37,868 nt of DNA from Stutzerimonas nitrititolerans (GCF_003696285.1 NZ_RFFL01000020.1:1-37868); one strand, 5' to 3'; positions 8,605 to 20,069 are shown, numbered from the stretch's first letter. Made by a program: numbers and translations. The notes: generated by a model not told the origin, from the sequence alone.

Positions 8605-8657
8605 ACTATAATAGCTTGTGTCAGACTTTATTATTTTGTGTCAATCTTTATTCCGTG
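8598..8657. repeat. Three tandem TnsB-type end repeats, 20-bp period
   Basis: GTGTCA followed by (a/g/a)(a/a/t)CT(a/t)TA(a/t)T begins at 8598, 8618 and 8638, exactly 20 bp apart. On the minus strand they read AATAAAGNNTGACAC, recalling the AATAAAGTCTTAAAC unit of the Tn7 right-end TnsB sites. Close packing of adjacent sites is the Tn7 right-end pattern (Tn7R has overlapping 22-bp sites). The outermost site lies about 6 bp inside the inferred terminus. Confidence 0.75.
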
Positions 8658-8663
8658 AAGCCA

Positions 8664-8727
8664 GCAAAAAAGCGTTCCAACTAGGCGTTCACTCCACGGT
8701 GACGGATTTGGCCAGGTTGCGCGGCTG
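8664..8727. other. attTn7 insertion site with predicted 5-bp duplication and TnsD-recognition region
   Basis: Exactly 25 bp separate the glmS stop codon from the inferred element terminus. By Tn7 rules the five bases next to the element (8664-8668, GCAAA on the plus strand) should be the target duplication. TnsD recognition in Tn7 covers about the last 12 codons of glmS, here 8692-8727, which encode the conserved tail NLAKSVTVE. The second copy of GCAAA would flank the other end of the element, outside the window. Confidence 0.6.
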
Positions 8728-10524
8728 GTCCACGTCGGTGCCGCGCAGCACGGCGACGTAGTAGGACAACAGTTGCAGCGGCAGGGTGTAGAGAATCGGC
8801 GCCAGGGCATCGTGGATGTGCGGCATGTTCACCACGTAGGTGCCTTCGCCGTTTTCCATCTCGGCTGCGCCATCGGCGAAGACGATCAGCTCGCCACCAC
8901 GGGCGCGGACTTCCTGCAGGTTGGACTTGAGCTTTTCCAGCAACTCGTTGTTCGGCGCCACGGTGACCACCGGCATGTCGGCATCCACCAGCGCCAGCGG
9001 GCCATGCTTGAGCTCGCCCGCCGGATAGGCTTCGGCATGGATGTAGGAAATTTCCTTGAGCTTGAGCGCACCTTCCATCGCCACCGGGTACTGCGCGCCA
9101 CGGCCGAGGAACAGGGTGTGGTGCTTCTCAGCGAAATGCTCGGCGATCTTCTCCACGGTGGCATCCATCGCCAGGGCCTCGCCCAGACGGGTCGGCAGGC
9201 GGCGCAGCTCGGCCACCAGATCGGCTTCGGTCGCGGCCGCCAGAGTGCCGCGCACCTGGCCCAGCGCCAGGGTCAGCAGCATCAATCCGACCAGCTGGGT
9301 GGTGAAGGCCTTGGTCGACGCGACGCCGATTTCCGGCCCGGCCTGGGTCAGCAGGCACAGGTCCGACTCGCGCACCAGCGAGCTGATGCCGACGTTGCAG
9401 ATCGCCAGGCTGGCCAGGTAGCCGAGCTGCTTGGCGTTGCGCAGGGCGGCCAGGGTATCGGCGGTCTCGCCGGACTGGGAAATGGTGACGAACAGGGTAT
9501 CCGGTTGCACCACCACCTTGCGGTAACGGAACTCGCTGGCGACCTCGACCTGGCAGGGAATGCCGGCCAACTCTTCGAGCCAGTAACGCGCGACCATGCC
9601 GGCGTGGTAGCTGGTGCCACAGGCGACGATCTGCACGTTGCGCACCTTGGCGAACAGCTCGGCGGCCTGCGGGCCGAACGCCTGCACCAGCACCTGGCTG
9701 TCGCCCAGGCGGCCTTCAAGGGTGCGTTGCACCACCTTGGGCTGCTCGTGGATTTCCTTGAGCATGAAGTGACGGTATTCGCCCTTGTCCGCCGCCTCGG
9801 CGCCTTCGTGGTACTGCACGGATTCGCGCTGCACCGGCTGGCCGTCGACATCCCAGATCTGCACGCTGTCGCGACGGATTTCGGCGATGTCGCCTTCCTC
9901 CAGATACATGAAGCGATCGGTGACCTGACGCAGCGCCAGCTGATCGGATGCGAGGAAGTTCTCGCCCAGGCCCAGGCCGATCACCAGCGGGCTGCCGCTG
10001 CGTGCGGCCAGCAGACGGTCGGGCTGCTTGGCGCTGATCACCGCCAGGCCGTAGGCACCGTGCAGTTCCTTGACCGCGGACTTGAGCGCGACGGTCAGAT
10101 CGCCGAACTCGCCGAGCTTGTGCTTCAGCAGGTGCACGATGACTTCGGTATCGGTGTCGGAAGCGAATGAATAGCCGAGAGCCTTGAGCTGGGCGCGCAG
10201 CGCTTCGTGGTTCTCGATGATGCCGTTGTGCACCACCGCCAGGTCGTCACCGGAAAAGTGCGGGTGGGCGTTGCGCTCGCAAGGCGCGCCGTGGGTAGCC
10301 CAGCGGGTGTGGGCGATGCCCAGACGCCCGGTCAGTTCTGCCGTCCGCTGGGCGCTTTCCAGCTCGGCGACCTTGCCCGAGCGGCGCAGCCTTTGCAGCT
10401 GGCCGGCGGCATCCAGCACGGCGATCCCGGCGCTGTCGTAACCACGGTATTCGAGGCGCTTGAGCCCCTCGAGCAGAATCGCACTGATATTACGCTCGGC
10501 GACGGCGCCAACGATGCCACACAT
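8689..10524 (-). CDS. glmS: Glutamine--fructose-6-phosphate aminotransferase (isomerizing)
   Basis: A 611-residue enzyme that makes glucosamine-6-phosphate from fructose-6-phosphate and glutamine, the first step toward UDP-GlcNAc for peptidoglycan and LPS. After the initiator Met, Cys2 is the glutaminase nucleophile (MCGIVGAV). The N-terminal Ntn-hydrolase domain runs to about 240 and is followed by two SIS isomerase domains (motifs SQSGETADT and ASTKAFTTQ). The C-terminus [13 protein letters not shown] is the conserved tail read by TnsD. Only 2 bp separate it from glmR upstream, so the two are cotranscribed. Downstream the transposon begins after 25 bp; a six-T run follows the stop on the coding strand but I see no hairpin with it, so the native terminator may have been displaced or lost. 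Confidence 0.98.
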   Translation of the reverse strand: MCGIVGAVAERNISAILLEGLKRLEYRGYDSAGIAVLDAAGQLQRLRRSGKVAELESAQRTAELTGRLGIAHTRWATHGAPCERNAHPHFSGDDLAVVHNGIIENHEALRAQLKALGYSFASDTDTEVIVHLLKHKLGEFGDLTVALKSAVKELHGAYGLAVISAKQPDRLLAARSGSPLVIGLGLGENFLASDQLALRQVTDRFMYLEEGDIAEIRRDSVQIWDVDGQPVQRESVQYHEGAEAADKGEYRHFMLKEIHEQPKVVQRTLEGRLGDSQVLVQAFGPQAAELFAKVRNVQIVACGTSYHAGMVARYWLEELAGIPCQVEVASEFRYRKVVVQPDTLFVTISQSGETADTLAALRNAKQLGYLASLAICNVGISSLVRESDLCLLTQAGPEIGVASTKAFTTQLVGLMLLTLALGQVRGTLAAATEADLVAELRRLPTRLGEALAMDATVEKIAEHFAEKHHTLFLGRGAQYPVAMEGALKLKEISYIHAEAYPAGELKHGPLALVDADMPVVTVAPNNELLEKLKSNLQEVRARGGELIVFADGAAEMENGEGTYVVNMPHIHDALAPILYTLPLQLLSYYVAVLRGTDVDQPRNLAKSVTVE

Positions 10525-10526
10525 GT

Positions 10527-11309
10527 TCAGATCTCCTGGTTGTCTTCGATGGCCGCACAGATCAGCTTGACGCCGCGGGCCTGAATGCTGGTACGCGCCT
10601 CGACACAGAGACGCTCGTCGGTAATCAGGGTATGGATGCCGCTCCAGGGCAGCTCCAGATTGGGAATGCGCCGGCCGATCTTGTCGCTCTCGACCATCAC
10701 GATCACCTCGCGCGCCACCTCGGCCATTACCCGCGACAGGCCGAGCAATTCATTGAAGGTGGTGGTGCCACGCTCGAGGTCGATGCCATCGGCGCCGATG
10801 AACAGCTGATCGAAATCATAGGAGCGCAGCACCTGCTCGGCCACCTGCCCCTGGAAGGATTCCGAATGCGGGTCCCAGGTGCCGCCGGTCATCAGCAGCA
10901 CGGGTTCATGCTCGAGCTCACGCAGGGCATTGGCCACGCCCAGCGAGTTGGTCATCACCACCAGCCCGTGCTTGTAGCCCAGTTGCGGGATCATCGCCGC
11001 TGTGGTGGTGCCGCTGTCGATGATGATGCGCGCGTGCTCGCGGATGCAGCCGACCGCCGCGCGGGCAACGGCCTGTTTGGCGGGGGAAACCGGCTGGGTG
11101 TTATCGCCGATCAGTTCCTGCGGAAGAGGCACCGCGCCGCCATAGCGGCGCAGCAGCAAGCCGTTCTTCTCCAGCGCGGCGAGGTCCTTGCGAATGGTGA
11201 CCTCGGAGGTCTCGAAACGCCGTGACAGGGCGTCGACACTGACCTCGCCCTGCTCGTTGAGCAGCGCGAGGATGGCGTGACGACGTTGCGGCGTGTTGCG
11301 CTTCGACAT
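10527..11309 (-). CDS. glmR: DeoR-family transcriptional regulator upstream of glmS
   Basis: A 260-residue DeoR-family protein: an N-terminal winged helix-turn-helix (about 6-57; [28 protein letters not shown] is the reading region) and a C-terminal sugar-phosphate sensor domain (DeoRC, about 75-235) with the motif DSGTTTAAM. Members of this family usually repress sugar-phosphate genes and respond to a phosphorylated sugar. Pseudomonas species carry such a gene, often called glmR, directly before glmS, as here (2-bp gap). A role in regulating amino-sugar synthesis is inferred from this position. An inverted repeat directly upstream may be its own operator. Confidence 0.88.
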   Translation of the reverse strand: MSKRNTPQRRHAILALLNEQGEVSVDALSRRFETSEVTIRKDLAALEKNGLLLRRYGGAVPLPQELIGDNTQPVSPAKQAVARAAVGCIREHARIIIDSGTTTAAMIPQLGYKHGLVVMTNSLGVANALRELEHEPVLLMTGGTWDPHSESFQGQVAEQVLRSYDFDQLFIGADGIDLERGTTTFNELLGLSRVMAEVAREVIVMVESDKIGRRIPNLELPWSGIHTLITDERLCVEARTSIQARGVKLICAAIEDNQEI

Positions 11310-11314
11310 ACGAA

Positions 11315-11351
11315 GGTTTCGATTCGAAAGATAAAGGTGCGAATCAAAACC
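11315..11351. promoter_or_regulatory. Inverted repeat, candidate GlmR operator
   Basis: GGTTTCGATTCG (11315-11326) pairs with CGAATCAAAACC (11340-11351) at 11 of 12 positions. The left arm overlaps a perfect 13-nt palindrome, TTTCGATTCGAAA (11317-11329). The site lies 5-42 bp upstream of the glmR start, a suitable place for autorepression. DeoR-family proteins commonly bind TTCG/CGAA-type repeats. Confidence 0.55.
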
Positions 11352-11385
11352 TAATCTGTCAGTCCCGTCAACTCCCGCCGGGGCA

Positions 11386-13533
11386 TTACACGCGGAAATA
11401 GCCCATCAGCTTCTGCTGGTGATTGGCCAGTTCGTTCAGAGCCTGACTGACCCGAGCGGATTCATCGGCCTGGCCGGAAAGCGACTCGGTAACGTCACGA
11501 ATGCCCGCAACGTTGCGGTTGATCTCTTCGGCGACGGCACTCTGCTCTTCGGCCGCGCTGGCAATCTGCAGGTTCATCTCGGAAATCACCGCCACCGCAT
11601 CGCCGATCTTGCGCAGGGCCGCCACCGCATCGCCCACCTGGTCGACGCTGCCCTGGGCCTGGCTGCTGCTGTCCTGCATCGCCGTCACCACATCGCGCGT
11701 GCCGGTCTGCAGTCGCTCGATGACCTGGCGAATTTCCTCGACGGATTCCTGTGTGCGGCGGGCCAGGTTGCGCACCTCATCGGCGACCACGGCGAAACCG
11801 CGCCCGGCCTCGCCTGCCCGTGCGGCTTCGATGGCCGCATTGAGCGCCAACAGGTTGGTCTGCTCGGCGATCGCGCGTATCACCTCGAGCACCGAACCGA
11901 TCTGTTCGCTGCTGGCAGCCAGGCTTTCGACCTGAGTCATGGCATGGTTGAGACCATCGGCCAGGCTGCCGATACTCTGCGTGGTGTGGTCGATCACGCC
12001 AAGCCCCTCGTGGGTGGCCTGGTCCGCATCGCGTGCCGCCTCGGCCGCCTGCGCGGCGTTACGCGCGACATCCTGCGCAGTGGCGCTCATCTCCTGCGAG
12101 GCCGTGGCCACCTGATCGACTTCGCGGAATTGCTGCTGCATGCCATCGCTGGTCTGGCTGGCGATGGCCGCCGATTGATCGGCACTGCTGCGGGTGTCCT
12201 GCACCGAGCGCTTCACATCGGCGATGGTCGGCTGCAGCTTGTCGAGGAAGCGATTGAACCAGCCGGCCAACGCGCCCAGTTCATCGTCACGGGTGTAGGC
12301 CAGGCGCCGGGTGAGATCGCCCTCGCCGCTGGCGATGTCCTTGAGCATCGCCGCCACCCCTTCGATGGGCCGGGTAACGCCCCGTGCGGTCAGCCACATC
12401 AGCGCCAGGCCCAGCAGAACCGCGCCGAGGCCGATGGCCAGGGCGATCATGGTGTCCTTGCGGCTCTGGGCCTGCAGCGTCTGTTCGAGACGCTGCGCCG
12501 GTTCGAGCAGCACCTGCCGTGGCACTTCCAGCAGCACCGCCCAGGGTTCGAGTTCGGCGATCGGCTGCACCGGCTGCAGCACGCGAAGCATCTTTTCATC
12601 CTCGAGCATCGCCACCTGGCCCGCCGCGACCGCGCGACCGATCGCCTCGCTTTGCGCGCCGAACGCAGCGCTCAGCGGCTTGCCGAGCATACCGGCGTCG
12701 CGGCTGTGCCCCCCGAGCAGCATGGCCGGGCTGATCACGCTCAGGTGACCTTCGCCCTGATACAGCGCCTGGTTGGCTTCCTGGCTGTGTTGCTGCAGCG
12801 AAGCCAGGCTGATGTCGACGCCCACCACGCCCAGCACCTTGCCGTCGTCGATCAACGGAAAAGCGATGCTGGTCATCAACAGCGACTTGCCTTCCACCTC
12901 GTCGAAGTAGGGATCGAGCAGGCAGGCCCGGGCCTTGTCGCGCGGGCAGCTGTACCAGGCGTTGTAAGGGGCGCCACTGATACTCGGGGTGGTGTTGGCG
13001 AGCTCTTCCTCCGTCATGATTTCGGCGCTGAGTTCGCCCACCTTGCGCTGGGACCAGTACAGCGCGAAGCGCCCGCTGTCATTGCCGCCCATCTCAGGGT
13101 TGTCGATGAACATGCCGTCCTTGTCGTCCAGCGCGTCGGTCTCGAACACCACGTAGAGGCCGATCAGGTCGGGATTTGTCCGCAGCGCGGTTTCAACCTG
13201 ATGATGCAGGTCCTCGCGAACCTCGAACGCGTTGGACATCCGCTCGATGGCCTGCTCGCGCAGTGACAGTACCTGCCGGGTGAAGCCCAGGCCGTACTGG
13301 TAGGCATCGTTGAACTGCCGTCCGATGCGCAGGGCTTGCGCCACGCCACGGGCCCGCAGGTTGTCACGCGCCGACTCTTCGAGCATAGCGCCGCTGGAGG
13401 CGCTGACCAGCGTCGCCGCCTGGCGTGATTGATAGAGCGAAGCGCCAATCAGCAGACCGACGATCAACAGGAGGCAGAGGCCGGCCAGCAGCGTGAGCTT
13501 CCACTGGATGGACAGGCGAGTGAGGGAGGGCAT
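11386..13533 (-). CDS. Methyl-accepting chemotaxis protein with double-Cache sensor
   Basis: A 715-residue transmembrane chemoreceptor. Transmembrane segment 1 is at about 11-31; a large periplasmic domain (about 35-358) contains the Cache-like strand [18 protein letters not shown]2 is at about 362-383; HAMP follows (about 384-437); the cytoplasmic signalling domain has the conserved tip [20 protein letters not shown] near 556-575. It ends LMGYFRV, with no CheR-tethering pentapeptide. The periplasmic segment has Cys196 and Cys204 in a loop that could be disulfide-bonded. The ligand cannot be predicted confidently. It lies between glmU and glmR on the same strand, with AAAGGA upstream of its ATG; cell-wall precursor genes are not functional partners of a chemoreceptor, so it is probably a lineage-specific insertion. 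Confidence 0.92.
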   Translation of the reverse strand: MPSLTRLSIQWKLTLLAGLCLLLIVGLLIGASLYQSRQAATLVSASSGAMLEESARDNLRARGVAQALRIGRQFNDAYQYGLGFTRQVLSLREQAIERMSNAFEVREDLHHQVETALRTNPDLIGLYVVFETDALDDKDGMFIDNPEMGGNDSGRFALYWSQRKVGELSAEIMTEEELANTTPSISGAPYNAWYSCPRDKARACLLDPYFDEVEGKSLLMTSIAFPLIDDGKVLGVVGVDISLASLQQHSQEANQALYQGEGHLSVISPAMLLGGHSRDAGMLGKPLSAAFGAQSEAIGRAVAAGQVAMLEDEKMLRVLQPVQPIAELEPWAVLLEVPRQVLLEPAQRLEQTLQAQSRKDTMIALAIGLGAVLLGLALMWLTARGVTRPIEGVAAMLKDIASGEGDLTRRLAYTRDDELGALAGWFNRFLDKLQPTIADVKRSVQDTRSSADQSAAIASQTSDGMQQQFREVDQVATASQEMSATAQDVARNAAQAAEAARDADQATHEGLGVIDHTTQSIGSLADGLNHAMTQVESLAASSEQIGSVLEVIRAIAEQTNLLALNAAIEAARAGEAGRGFAVVADEVRNLARRTQESVEEIRQVIERLQTGTRDVVTAMQDSSSQAQGSVDQVGDAVAALRKIGDAVAVISEMNLQIASAAEEQSAVAEEINRNVAGIRDVTESLSGQADESARVSQALNELANHQQKLMGYFRV

Positions 13534-13618
13534 GATCGCGTCCTTTGTCGTTATTCCTTAATAAATCGACCGGATGCGCGATCCCTTGAGTGGCGATGAG
13601 GATAAACCGACGAAGCGC

Positions 13619-13638
13619 GCCGAGCCCGGCGGCTCGGC
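13619..13638 (-). terminator. Hairpin after glmU
   Basis: GCCGAGCC and GGCTCGGC form a perfect 8-bp stem with a 4-nt loop 8 bp beyond the glmU stop. No T-rich tract follows on the minus strand, so termination would be weak or factor-assisted. Confidence 0.4.
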
Positions 13639-13646
13639 CGCGATGG

Positions 13647-15011
13647 TTACTTCCGGGTTTTCTGCGGCCGGCGCCATCCCGGCACCAGCGCCTGACGGGC
13701 TCGCCCGAGGGCCAGGGTATCGGCCGGAACATCCGCCGTGATCACCGAGCCGGCGCCGGTGGTGGCACCGTCGCCAAGATTCACCGGAGCCACCAGGGAA
13801 CTGTTGGAGCCGATGAATACGTCCTCGCCGAGCACCGTGCGCGACTTGTTGGCGCCATCGTAATTGCAGGTGATGGTGCCGGCGCCGATGTTGCTGCGTG
13901 CGCCGATTTCGGCATCGCCCAGATAGGCCAGGTGGCCGGCCTTGGCGCCCTCGCCCAGCTGCGCATTCTTGACCTCGACGAAGTTACCGACATGTGCCCT
14001 GGCTGCCAGTACCGCACCCGGACGCAGACGCGCGAAGGGACCGCAGTCGGCACCCTCGCCCAGTTCCGCACCTTCCAGGTGGGAGTTGGCCTTGACGATC
14101 GCGCCCCTGCGCAGGGTGCTGTCCTTGATCACGCAGTTGGGGCCGATCTGCACCTCGTCCTCGATCACCACGGTGCCTTCGAGGATCACGTTGACGTCGA
14201 TCAGCACGTCGCGACCCACGCTCGCCGTGCCGCGCAGATCGAAACGGGCCGGATCGCGCAGCGTCACGCCCTGGGCCATCAGCCGGCGAGCGGCGCGCTG
14301 CTGGTAATGCCGCTCCAGTTCGGCAAGCTGGATGCGATCGTTGGCGCCCTGCACTTCCATCGCATCGGCGGGGTGCTCGGTGGCCACCACCAGCCCGTCG
14401 GCCACCGCCATGGCGATCACGTCGGTCAGGTAGTACTCGCTCTGGGCGTTGCTGTTGGACAGCCGCCCCAGCCAGTCGCCGAGGCGCTCGCCCGGTACGG
14501 CGAGAATTCCGGTATTGCCTTCGCGGATGAGCTTCTGCTCCGCCGAGGCGTCCTTGTGCTCGACGATGGCCTGGACCACCCCTTGCCCGTCGCGCACGAT
14601 GCGGCCATAGCCGGTCGGATCGGCCAGCTCCACGGTCAGCAGCGCAAGCTGTTGCTGGCCGACCTTGTGCAGCAGGCGTTCGAGGGTCTGCGCTTCGATC
14701 AGCGGTACGTCACCATAGAGAATCAGCACCCGCTCGGCGCTGAGCGCGGGCAATGCCTGCGCCACGGCGTGCCCCGTCCCCAACTGTTCGGCCTGGACCA
14801 CGAAATTCAGGTCCGTCGCCGCCAGCTGCTCGCGAACCCGCTCGGCGCCGTGGCCGATCACCACATGAATGGCATTGGGCTTCAGGCTGCGCGCCGTCTC
14901 GATGACATGGGCGAGCATCGCCTGGCCGGCGACAGGATGAAGAACCTTGGGCAGGGCGGAACGCATGCGAGTGCCCTGGCCGGCAGCGAGAATGACGATA
15001 TCGAGTGACAT
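13647..15011 (-). CDS. glmU: Bifunctional GlmU: GlcN-1-P acetyltransferase / GlcNAc-1-P uridyltransferase
   Basis: A 454-residue enzyme catalysing the last two steps to UDP-GlcNAc. The N-terminal pyrophosphorylase domain (about 1-228) opens with LAAGQGTRM (8-16), the nucleotide-binding signature. The C-terminal half is a left-handed beta-helix of hexapeptide repeats (about 250-440), which holds the acetyltransferase site (motifs [32 protein letters not shown]). Length matches Pseudomonas orthologues. It works in the same pathway as GlmS about 3 kb away, but the chemoreceptor gene separates them. Upstream, the atp operon terminator insulates it, so it must have its own promoter near 15012-15073. 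Confidence 0.98.
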   Translation of the reverse strand: MSLDIVILAAGQGTRMRSALPKVLHPVAGQAMLAHVIETARSLKPNAIHVVIGHGAERVREQLAATDLNFVVQAEQLGTGHAVAQALPALSAERVLILYGDVPLIEAQTLERLLHKVGQQQLALLTVELADPTGYGRIVRDGQGVVQAIVEHKDASAEQKLIREGNTGILAVPGERLGDWLGRLSNSNAQSEYYLTDVIAMAVADGLVVATEHPADAMEVQGANDRIQLAELERHYQQRAARRLMAQGVTLRDPARFDLRGTASVGRDVLIDVNVILEGTVVIEDEVQIGPNCVIKDSTLRRGAIVKANSHLEGAELGEGADCGPFARLRPGAVLAARAHVGNFVEVKNAQLGEGAKAGHLAYLGDAEIGARSNIGAGTITCNYDGANKSRTVLGEDVFIGSNSSLVAPVNLGDGATTGAGSVITADVPADTLALGRARQALVPGWRRPQKTRK

Positions 15012-15073
15012 GGCGGATCCTGAACGAAGGTCGGTCGGCGGCGACCGATGCGAAACGGGAAAAGCGGAAAAGA

Positions 15074-15099
15074 AAAAGGGTAGCCAAGGCTACCCTTTT
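15074..15099 (-). terminator. Rho-independent terminator of the atp operon
   Basis: AAAAGGGTAGCC and GGCTACCCTTTT form a perfect 12-bp inverted repeat with a 2-nt centre. On the minus strand it lies about 28 bp after the atpC stop and is followed by TTTTTCTTTT. Confidence 0.9.
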
Positions 15100-15127
15100 A
15101 CTCGTGCGCGATGAAGTCGCGGGTCGA

Positions 15128-15556
15128 TCAGTGCCGACCGTACTTCTTGCGCAGCTGCTCGATGGTGCGCAGCTGGGCTGCGGCCTCGGCCAGGCGAGCG
15201 GCGGCGGATCCGTAATCGAAATCCACGCCCTTCTCGTGCAGGGCCTTTTCGGCAGCCTTGACCGCGGCCTGGGCCGCGGCTTCGTCGATGTCCTTGGCGC
15301 GGGTCGCGGTATCGGCCAGAACCTTCACCATGTTCGGCTGGACTTCGATGAAGCCGCCGGAGATGTAGAAGATCTCTTCGTCGCCACCCTGCTTGATCAC
15401 CCGCACGGGACCCGGCTTGAGATCGCTCAGCAGCGGCGCGTGGCCCGGCAGGATGCCGATGTCACCCAGGTTGCCGTGGGCGACGACCATTTCCACCAGG
15501 CCCGAGAACAGCTCTTCTTCCGCACTGACGATGTCGCAATGGACTGTCATAGCCAT
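15128..15556 (-). CDS. atpC: F1Fo ATP synthase epsilon subunit
   Basis: A 142-residue epsilon subunit of the F1 central stalk, which couples rotation and inhibits ATP hydrolysis. The N-terminal beta-sandwich begins [20 protein letters not shown] and contains [13 protein letters not shown]; the C-terminal part is the two-helix segment rich in alanine. It is the last gene of the operon, with the terminator just downstream. An 80-bp gap containing a GC-rich hairpin separates it from atpD. Confidence 0.97.
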   Translation of the reverse strand: MAMTVHCDIVSAEEELFSGLVEMVVAHGNLGDIGILPGHAPLLSDLKPGPVRVIKQGGDEEIFYISGGFIEVQPNMVKVLADTATRAKDIDEAAAQAAVKAAEKALHEKGVDFDYGSAAARLAEAAAQLRTIEQLRKKYGRH

Positions 15557-15613
15557 ACTTATGCCTCGGTAATCTGCCCCCGGCCCGAACGGATTCGGTC
15601 AGGGGCTGGATCG

Positions 15614-15631
15614 GCGCCCGCAAGCGGGCGC
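15614..15631 (-). other. Intercistronic hairpin between atpD and atpC
   Basis: GCGCCCGC and GCGGGCGC form a perfect 8-bp GC-only stem around AA, just after the atpD stop. No T-tract follows, so mRNA processing or attenuation is likelier than termination. Confidence 0.5.
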
Positions 15632-15636
15632 GCCAG

Positions 15637-17043
<1,407 letters not shown>

Positions 17044-17910
17044 TTAAACCGCGGCAGCGCCGCCGACGATTTCCGAAATTTCCTGAGTGATCGCAGCCTG
17101 ACGGGCCTTGTTGTAGACCAGTTGCAGATCGCTGATCAGCTCCCCGGCGTTGTCGGTTGCGTTCTTCATGGCAATCATTCGCGCGGCCTGTTCGGCTGCG
17201 CCGTTCTCAACCACCGCCTGATAGACCTGGGACTCGATGAAACGAACCAGCAGCGCATCCAGCAACAGCTGGGCGTCGGGCTCGTAGAGGTAGTCCCACT
17301 GGCCTTTCTTCACCGGCTCGGCGTTCGCTTCTGCCGCCAGCGGCAGCAGCTGATCGACCGTCGGTTTCTGGGTCATGGTGTTGATGAACTTGTTGGATAC
17401 CAGGTACAAGCGATCCACACGCCCTTCATGGAAGGCATCGAGCATGACCTTGACGCTGCCGATCAGATCATTGATCGATGGCGCTTCGCCAAGGTTGCCG
17501 ATGGCCGCGACTACGTTGCCGCCGAAGCTGCGGAAGAAGCTCGCACCCTTGTTGCCGATCACGCAAAGGTCGACTTCGACCTTCTGATCGTGCCACTCCT
17601 TCATGTTCTTGATCAGCGCCTTGAACAGGTTGATGTTCAGGCCACCGCACAGACCACGATCGGTCGACACGACGATGTAGCCGACACGCTTGACCGGACG
17701 CTCCACCATGAACGGATGACGGTACTCCGGGTTGGCGTTGGCCAGATGGCCAATCACCTGCCGGATCCGCTCCGCGTAGGGACGGCTGGCAGCCATGCGC
17801 TGTTGTGCCTTGCGCATCTTGCTGACCGCCACCTTTTCCATGGCGCTGGTGATCTTCTGCGTGCTTTTGATGCTCGCAATCTTGCTGCGAATCTCTTTTG
17901 CGCCTGCCAT
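17044..17910 (-). CDS. atpG: F1Fo ATP synthase gamma subunit
   Basis: A 288-residue gamma subunit, the rotor shaft of F1. The N-terminal helix [20 protein letters not shown] and the C-terminal helix ([20 protein letters not shown]) form the coiled coil inside the alpha3beta3 head; DRGLCGGLN is the conserved central motif. A 50-bp gap with a hairpin lies between atpA and this gene. Confidence 0.98.
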   Translation of the reverse strand: MAGAKEIRSKIASIKSTQKITSAMEKVAVSKMRKAQQRMAASRPYAERIRQVIGHLANANPEYRHPFMVERPVKRVGYIVVSTDRGLCGGLNINLFKALIKNMKEWHDQKVEVDLCVIGNKGASFFRSFGGNVVAAIGNLGEAPSINDLIGSVKVMLDAFHEGRVDRLYLVSNKFINTMTQKPTVDQLLPLAAEANAEPVKKGQWDYLYEPDAQLLLDALLVRFIESQVYQAVVENGAAEQAARMIAMKNATDNAGELISDLQLVYNKARQAAITQEISEIVGGAAAV

Positions 17911-17932
17911 TTGACACCTATCGGGTTAGCAG

Positions 17933-17954
17933 GCGGGAACCTTGCGGTTCCCGC
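17933..17954 (-). other. Intercistronic hairpin between atpA and atpG
   Basis: GCGGGAACC and GGTTCCCGC form a perfect 9-bp stem with a TTGC loop beginning 7 bp after the atpA stop. It has no U-tract and sits inside the operon, so it probably affects mRNA stability or partial termination. Confidence 0.5.
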
Positions 17955-17960
17955 TGCGGC

Positions 17961-19505
17961 TTACCAGCTTTGCGTGGCCTTGAACTTCTCGATACCAGCC
18001 TTCAGGCCAGCGTCGATTTCGTCATTGAAGTCACCCTTCACGTTGATCTTCGCCATCAGGTCGGCGAACTCGCGGTTGAAGAAGGCGATCAGGGCCTGCT
18101 CGAAGGCGCCAACCTTGGCCACTTCCACGTCGGTCAGGAAGCCACGCTCGGCGGCATACAGGGACACGGACATGTCGGCGATGGACATCGGCGCATACTG
18201 CTTCTGCTTCATCAGCTCGGTGACGCGCTGACCATGCTCGAGCTGCTTGCGGGTCGCTTCGTCCAGATCGGAAGCGAACTGCGCGAACGCAGCCAGTTCA
18301 CGGTACTGAGCCAGCGCGGTACGGATACCACCGGACAGCTTCTTGATGATCTTGGTCTGCGCAGCACCACCCACGCGGGATACCGAGATACCGGCGTTGA
18401 CGGCCGGACGGATGCCTGCGTTGAACATGGCCGATTCCAGGAAGATCTGACCGTCGGTGATGGAAATCACGTTTGTCGGAACGAACGCGGAAACGTCGCC
18501 AGCCTGGGTTTCGATGATCGGCAGAGCGGTCAGGGAACCGGTCTGGCCAGTCACGGCACCGTTGGTGAACTTCTCGACATACTCTTCGGAAACGCGGGAA
18601 GCGCGCTCCAGCAGGCGGCTGTGGAGATAGAACACGTCGCCCGGGTAGGCTTCACGTCCCGGCGGACGACGCAGCAGCAGGGAAATCTGGCGATAGGCCA
18701 CGGCCTGCTTGGACAGATCGTCATAGACGATCAGCGCGTCTTCGCCGCGATCGCGGAAGTACTCGCCCATGGTGCAGCCGGCGTAGGGTGCCAGGAACTG
18801 CAGCGCAGCGGATTCGGAAGCCGAGGCCGCGACGATGATGGTGTTGGCCAGGGCGCCGTGCTCTTCCAGCTTGCGTACCACGTTGGCGATGGTCGACTGC
18901 TTCTGACCGATGGCCACGTAGACGCATTTGATGCCGCTGTTGCGCTGGTTGATGATGGCGTCGATCGCCATGGCGGTCTTGCCGATCTGGCGGTCACCGA
19001 TGATCAGCTCGCGCTGGCCACGGCCTACCGGGATCATGGCGTCGACCGATTTGTAGCCGGTCTGCACCGGCTGGTCGACCGACTTACGCCAGATCACGCC
19101 CGGTGCCACTTTCTCGACCGCGTCGGTCGCCTGAGCGTTGACCGGGCCCTTGCCATCGATCGGGTTGCCCAGCGCGTCGACCACGCGACCCAGCAGCTCC
19201 GGACCTACCGGAACTTCGAGGATGCGGCCGGTGCACTTGGCGCTCATGCCTTCGGTCAGGCCCAGGTAGTTACCCAGAACCACAGCACCGACGGAGTCCT
19301 GCTCCAGGTTCAGTGCCATACCGAAGATGCCGCCAGGGAACTCGATCATTTCGCCGTACATGACGTCGGCCAGACCGTAGATGCGTACGATGCCGTCAGA
19401 CACGCTGACGACGGTGCCCTCGTTACGGGCTTGAGCGGCGACATCGGATTTCTCGATGCGCTGCTTGATGATTTCACTAATCTCGGAAGGATTCAGTTGC
19501 TGCAT
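17961..19505 (-). CDS. atpA: F1Fo ATP synthase alpha subunit
   Basis: A 514-residue alpha subunit, which forms the regulatory nucleotide sites of F1. The start [17 protein letters not shown] is the usual N-terminal helix; Walker A is GDRQIGKT at 170-177; Walker B lies in [16 protein letters not shown]; the signature [19 protein letters not shown] follows. It is 15 bp downstream of atpH. Confidence 0.99.
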   Translation of the reverse strand: MQQLNPSEISEIIKQRIEKSDVAAQARNEGTVVSVSDGIVRIYGLADVMYGEMIEFPGGIFGMALNLEQDSVGAVVLGNYLGLTEGMSAKCTGRILEVPVGPELLGRVVDALGNPIDGKGPVNAQATDAVEKVAPGVIWRKSVDQPVQTGYKSVDAMIPVGRGQRELIIGDRQIGKTAMAIDAIINQRNSGIKCVYVAIGQKQSTIANVVRKLEEHGALANTIIVAASASESAALQFLAPYAGCTMGEYFRDRGEDALIVYDDLSKQAVAYRQISLLLRRPPGREAYPGDVFYLHSRLLERASRVSEEYVEKFTNGAVTGQTGSLTALPIIETQAGDVSAFVPTNVISITDGQIFLESAMFNAGIRPAVNAGISVSRVGGAAQTKIIKKLSGGIRTALAQYRELAAFAQFASDLDEATRKQLEHGQRVTELMKQKQYAPMSIADMSVSLYAAERGFLTDVEVAKVGAFEQALIAFFNREFADLMAKINVKGDFNDEIDAGLKAGIEKFKATQSW

Positions 19506-19520
19506 GCCATGACCCTCAAA

Positions 19521-20057
19521 TCAGGATTTCAACGATTCGGCCAACTGGCTCAGTTTGCCGCGGACCGAACCGTCGACAACCACGTCACCGGCGCGAATGA
19601 CCACGCCGCCGATCAGCGCAGGGTTCACGACCTGCTGGAGGTTGACGGTGCGATCTAGCCGCTTCGACAGGGCGGCAGCCAAAGTTTGGAGTTGCACGTT
19701 GCTGAGCTCGAAGGCGGTTTCGACTTCTGCCTCGAGCGTTTTTTCGGCTTGCGCCTTGATGTCCTCGTACAGCTCGCGAACGGTCGGCAGGACGGCCAGG
19801 CGATCGTTCTCGCCGAGGTTGCCGACGAAATTGCGGAACGCTTCGTCCGCATCGTCGCCCAGCACACGAACCAGATCCTGAACCTTGCTTTCGCTGGTCA
19901 GGCGAGGGTCGTTCAGCAAGGCTGAGACTTCCGGGACTTCAACGGCGATGGCGGCCAGGTTCAGCATCTTCGACCAGGACTCGGTCTGTCCGGCAGCGCT
20001 GGCGAACTCGAAAGCGGCTTTCGCGTAAGGCCGAGCAAGCGTCTGGGTATTGATCAT
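19521..20057 (-). CDS. atpH: F1Fo ATP synthase delta subunit
   Basis: A 178-residue delta (OSCP-type) subunit, which ties the peripheral stalk to the top of F1. It starts with TLARPYAKAAFEFA, the N-terminal six-helix-bundle signature, and ends with the conserved GGVVIRAGDVVVDGSVRGKLSQLAESL. It is 12 bp downstream of atpF. Confidence 0.97.
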   Translation of the reverse strand: MINTQTLARPYAKAAFEFASAAGQTESWSKMLNLAAIAVEVPEVSALLNDPRLTSESKVQDLVRVLGDDADEAFRNFVGNLGENDRLAVLPTVRELYEDIKAQAEKTLEAEVETAFELSNVQLQTLAAALSKRLDRTVNLQQVVNPALIGGVVIRAGDVVVDGSVRGKLSQLAESLKS

Positions 20058-20069
20058 CGCTTGCCTCGC

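Larger units (their letters stand above)
1..8663. mobile_element. Tn7-like transposon, glmS-proximal part (left part outside window)
   Basis: The segment holds tnsA, tnsB, tnsC, a TnsD-type tniQ and a second tniQ, all on the minus strand, followed on the glmS side by a tandem array of TnsB-type end repeats. It stops about 25 bp after the glmS stop codon, the place where Tn7 inserts. It is visibly richer in A and T than the glmS-to-gyrB region. The orientation matches Tn7, whose tnsA end faces glmS. No tnsE is seen. The left end is not in the window, so total size and cargo are unknown. The right boundary at 8663 is inferred from the Tn7 insertion distance and from alignment of the end repeat with the Tn7 right end; it could be off by a few bases. 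Confidence 0.88.

Noticed and set aside
8773..10170. A 465-codon plus-strand frame opposite glmS
   Set aside because: Shadow of glmS; no start signal or recognisable domain.
11419..13266. A 615-codon plus-strand frame opposite the chemoreceptor gene
   Set aside because: Same cause: codon bias of the real gene suppresses stops on the other strand. The translation is compositionally skewed and unlike any protein I know.
17898..19658. A 586-codon open frame on the plus strand opposite atpA and atpH
   Set aside because: It mirrors strongly conserved atp genes in high-GC DNA, has low-complexity His/Gly/Gln-rich translation, and no family features; such antisense frames occur opposite most genes here.
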